Shown here: piece after piece, positions 13,556 through 13,600 of the stretch
Layout of the letters: every line of letters begins with the position of its first letter
How positions within the stretch are numbered: position 1 is the first letter of the stretch
From: Holophagales bacterium UBA2201
GTDB lineage: Bacteria > Acidobacteriota > Thermoanaerobaculia > UBA2201
DNA length: 13,600 nt
Assembly (NCBI GenBank): GCA_002327305.1
Contig: DCUZ01000089.1
Coordinates: 1 to 13,600, forward strand
Direction of reading: 5' to 3'
Translations under genes and position numbers: made by a program
Notes under the pieces: model-generated
What the model saw: only the letters and a program-made list of their open reading frames with translations
Told to the model about the DNA's origin: nothing
Databases searched by the model: none

Positions 13556-13600
13556 TCAGCGGGTCCCCTGGAAGAAGGCGACGAGTTTGGGGGAGAATAA
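13556..13600 (-). CDS. Possible C-terminal end of an upstream minus-strand gene (partial)
   Basis: On the minus strand from the window edge, the frame reads LFSPKLVAFFQGTR and then TGA (13556-13558). That is a plausible C-terminus, 54 bases before the sulfatase-like gene. If real, the 13501-8990 operon extends beyond the window. Fourteen codons are too few to identify a product or to rule out chance. Confidence 0.3.
   Translation of the reverse strand, partial: LFSPKLVAFFQGTR

Noticed and set aside
12386..13600. 404-codon plus-strand frame opposite the sulfatase-like gene, open to the window edge.
   Set aside because: The opposite strand encodes a full sulfatase fold with metal-site motifs and TPRs. 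The plus frame is low-complexity and motif-free.

Overview
The window is a GC-rich bacterial chromosome segment. It opens with the 3' end of a 23S rRNA gene and a complete 5S rRNA gene, closed by a strong intrinsic terminator. Several things suggest an Acidobacteriota-like or similar environmental lineage: a Hanks kinase fused to GAF and SpoIIE-type domains, a sulfatase-like protein fused to TPRs, a UbiA-type decaprenyl-phosphate phosphoribosyltransferase homologue and a DUF362 protein. No single marker proves this, so the taxonomic guess is tentative.

Layout: (1) 1-573, rRNA operon end. (2) 842-4034 (+), a tightly coupled three-gene unit of sensor kinase/GAF/degenerate phosphatase, an RlpA-SPOR cell-wall lipoprotein and an unrecognised 147-residue protein; both junctions are 4-base GTGA overlaps. 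(3) About 4035-5646, a repeat-rich, lower-GC accessory patch. It holds GTAG-headed palindromes resembling REP elements, at least six short arrays with a 7-base period, a complete SUI1/YciH gene, a truncated duplicate of that gene's 5' end, and two small unfamiliar genes (a membrane zinc-ribbon protein and a probable lipoprotein), all on the minus strand. (4) 5647-7589 (-), a UbiA prenyltransferase followed by a DUF362 protein with overlapping stop and start. (5) 7588-9099 (+), a polytopic GT-C-like membrane protein whose ATG shares a CATG palindrome with the proposed UbiA start. (6) 8990-13501 (-), a probable operon of sulfatase-like/TPR protein, duplicated zinc-ribbon protein and exported CX5R phosphatase; the phosphatase 3' end overlaps the GT-C gene by 110 bases. 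A further minus-strand gene probably ends at 13556.

Functionally, most recognisable genes concern the envelope (RlpA, UbiA, GT-C-like protein, exported sulfatase-like enzyme, exported phosphatase) or signalling (kinase). The most notable observations are: the SpoIIE-type domain has lost three of its four expected metal-binding aspartates; the heptamer arrays and REP-like palindromes cluster around a 57-base exact duplication of the SUI1 5' end; and an unfamiliar protein carries two zinc ribbons of identical spacing. No CRISPR array, tRNA, transposase gene or integrase was seen.
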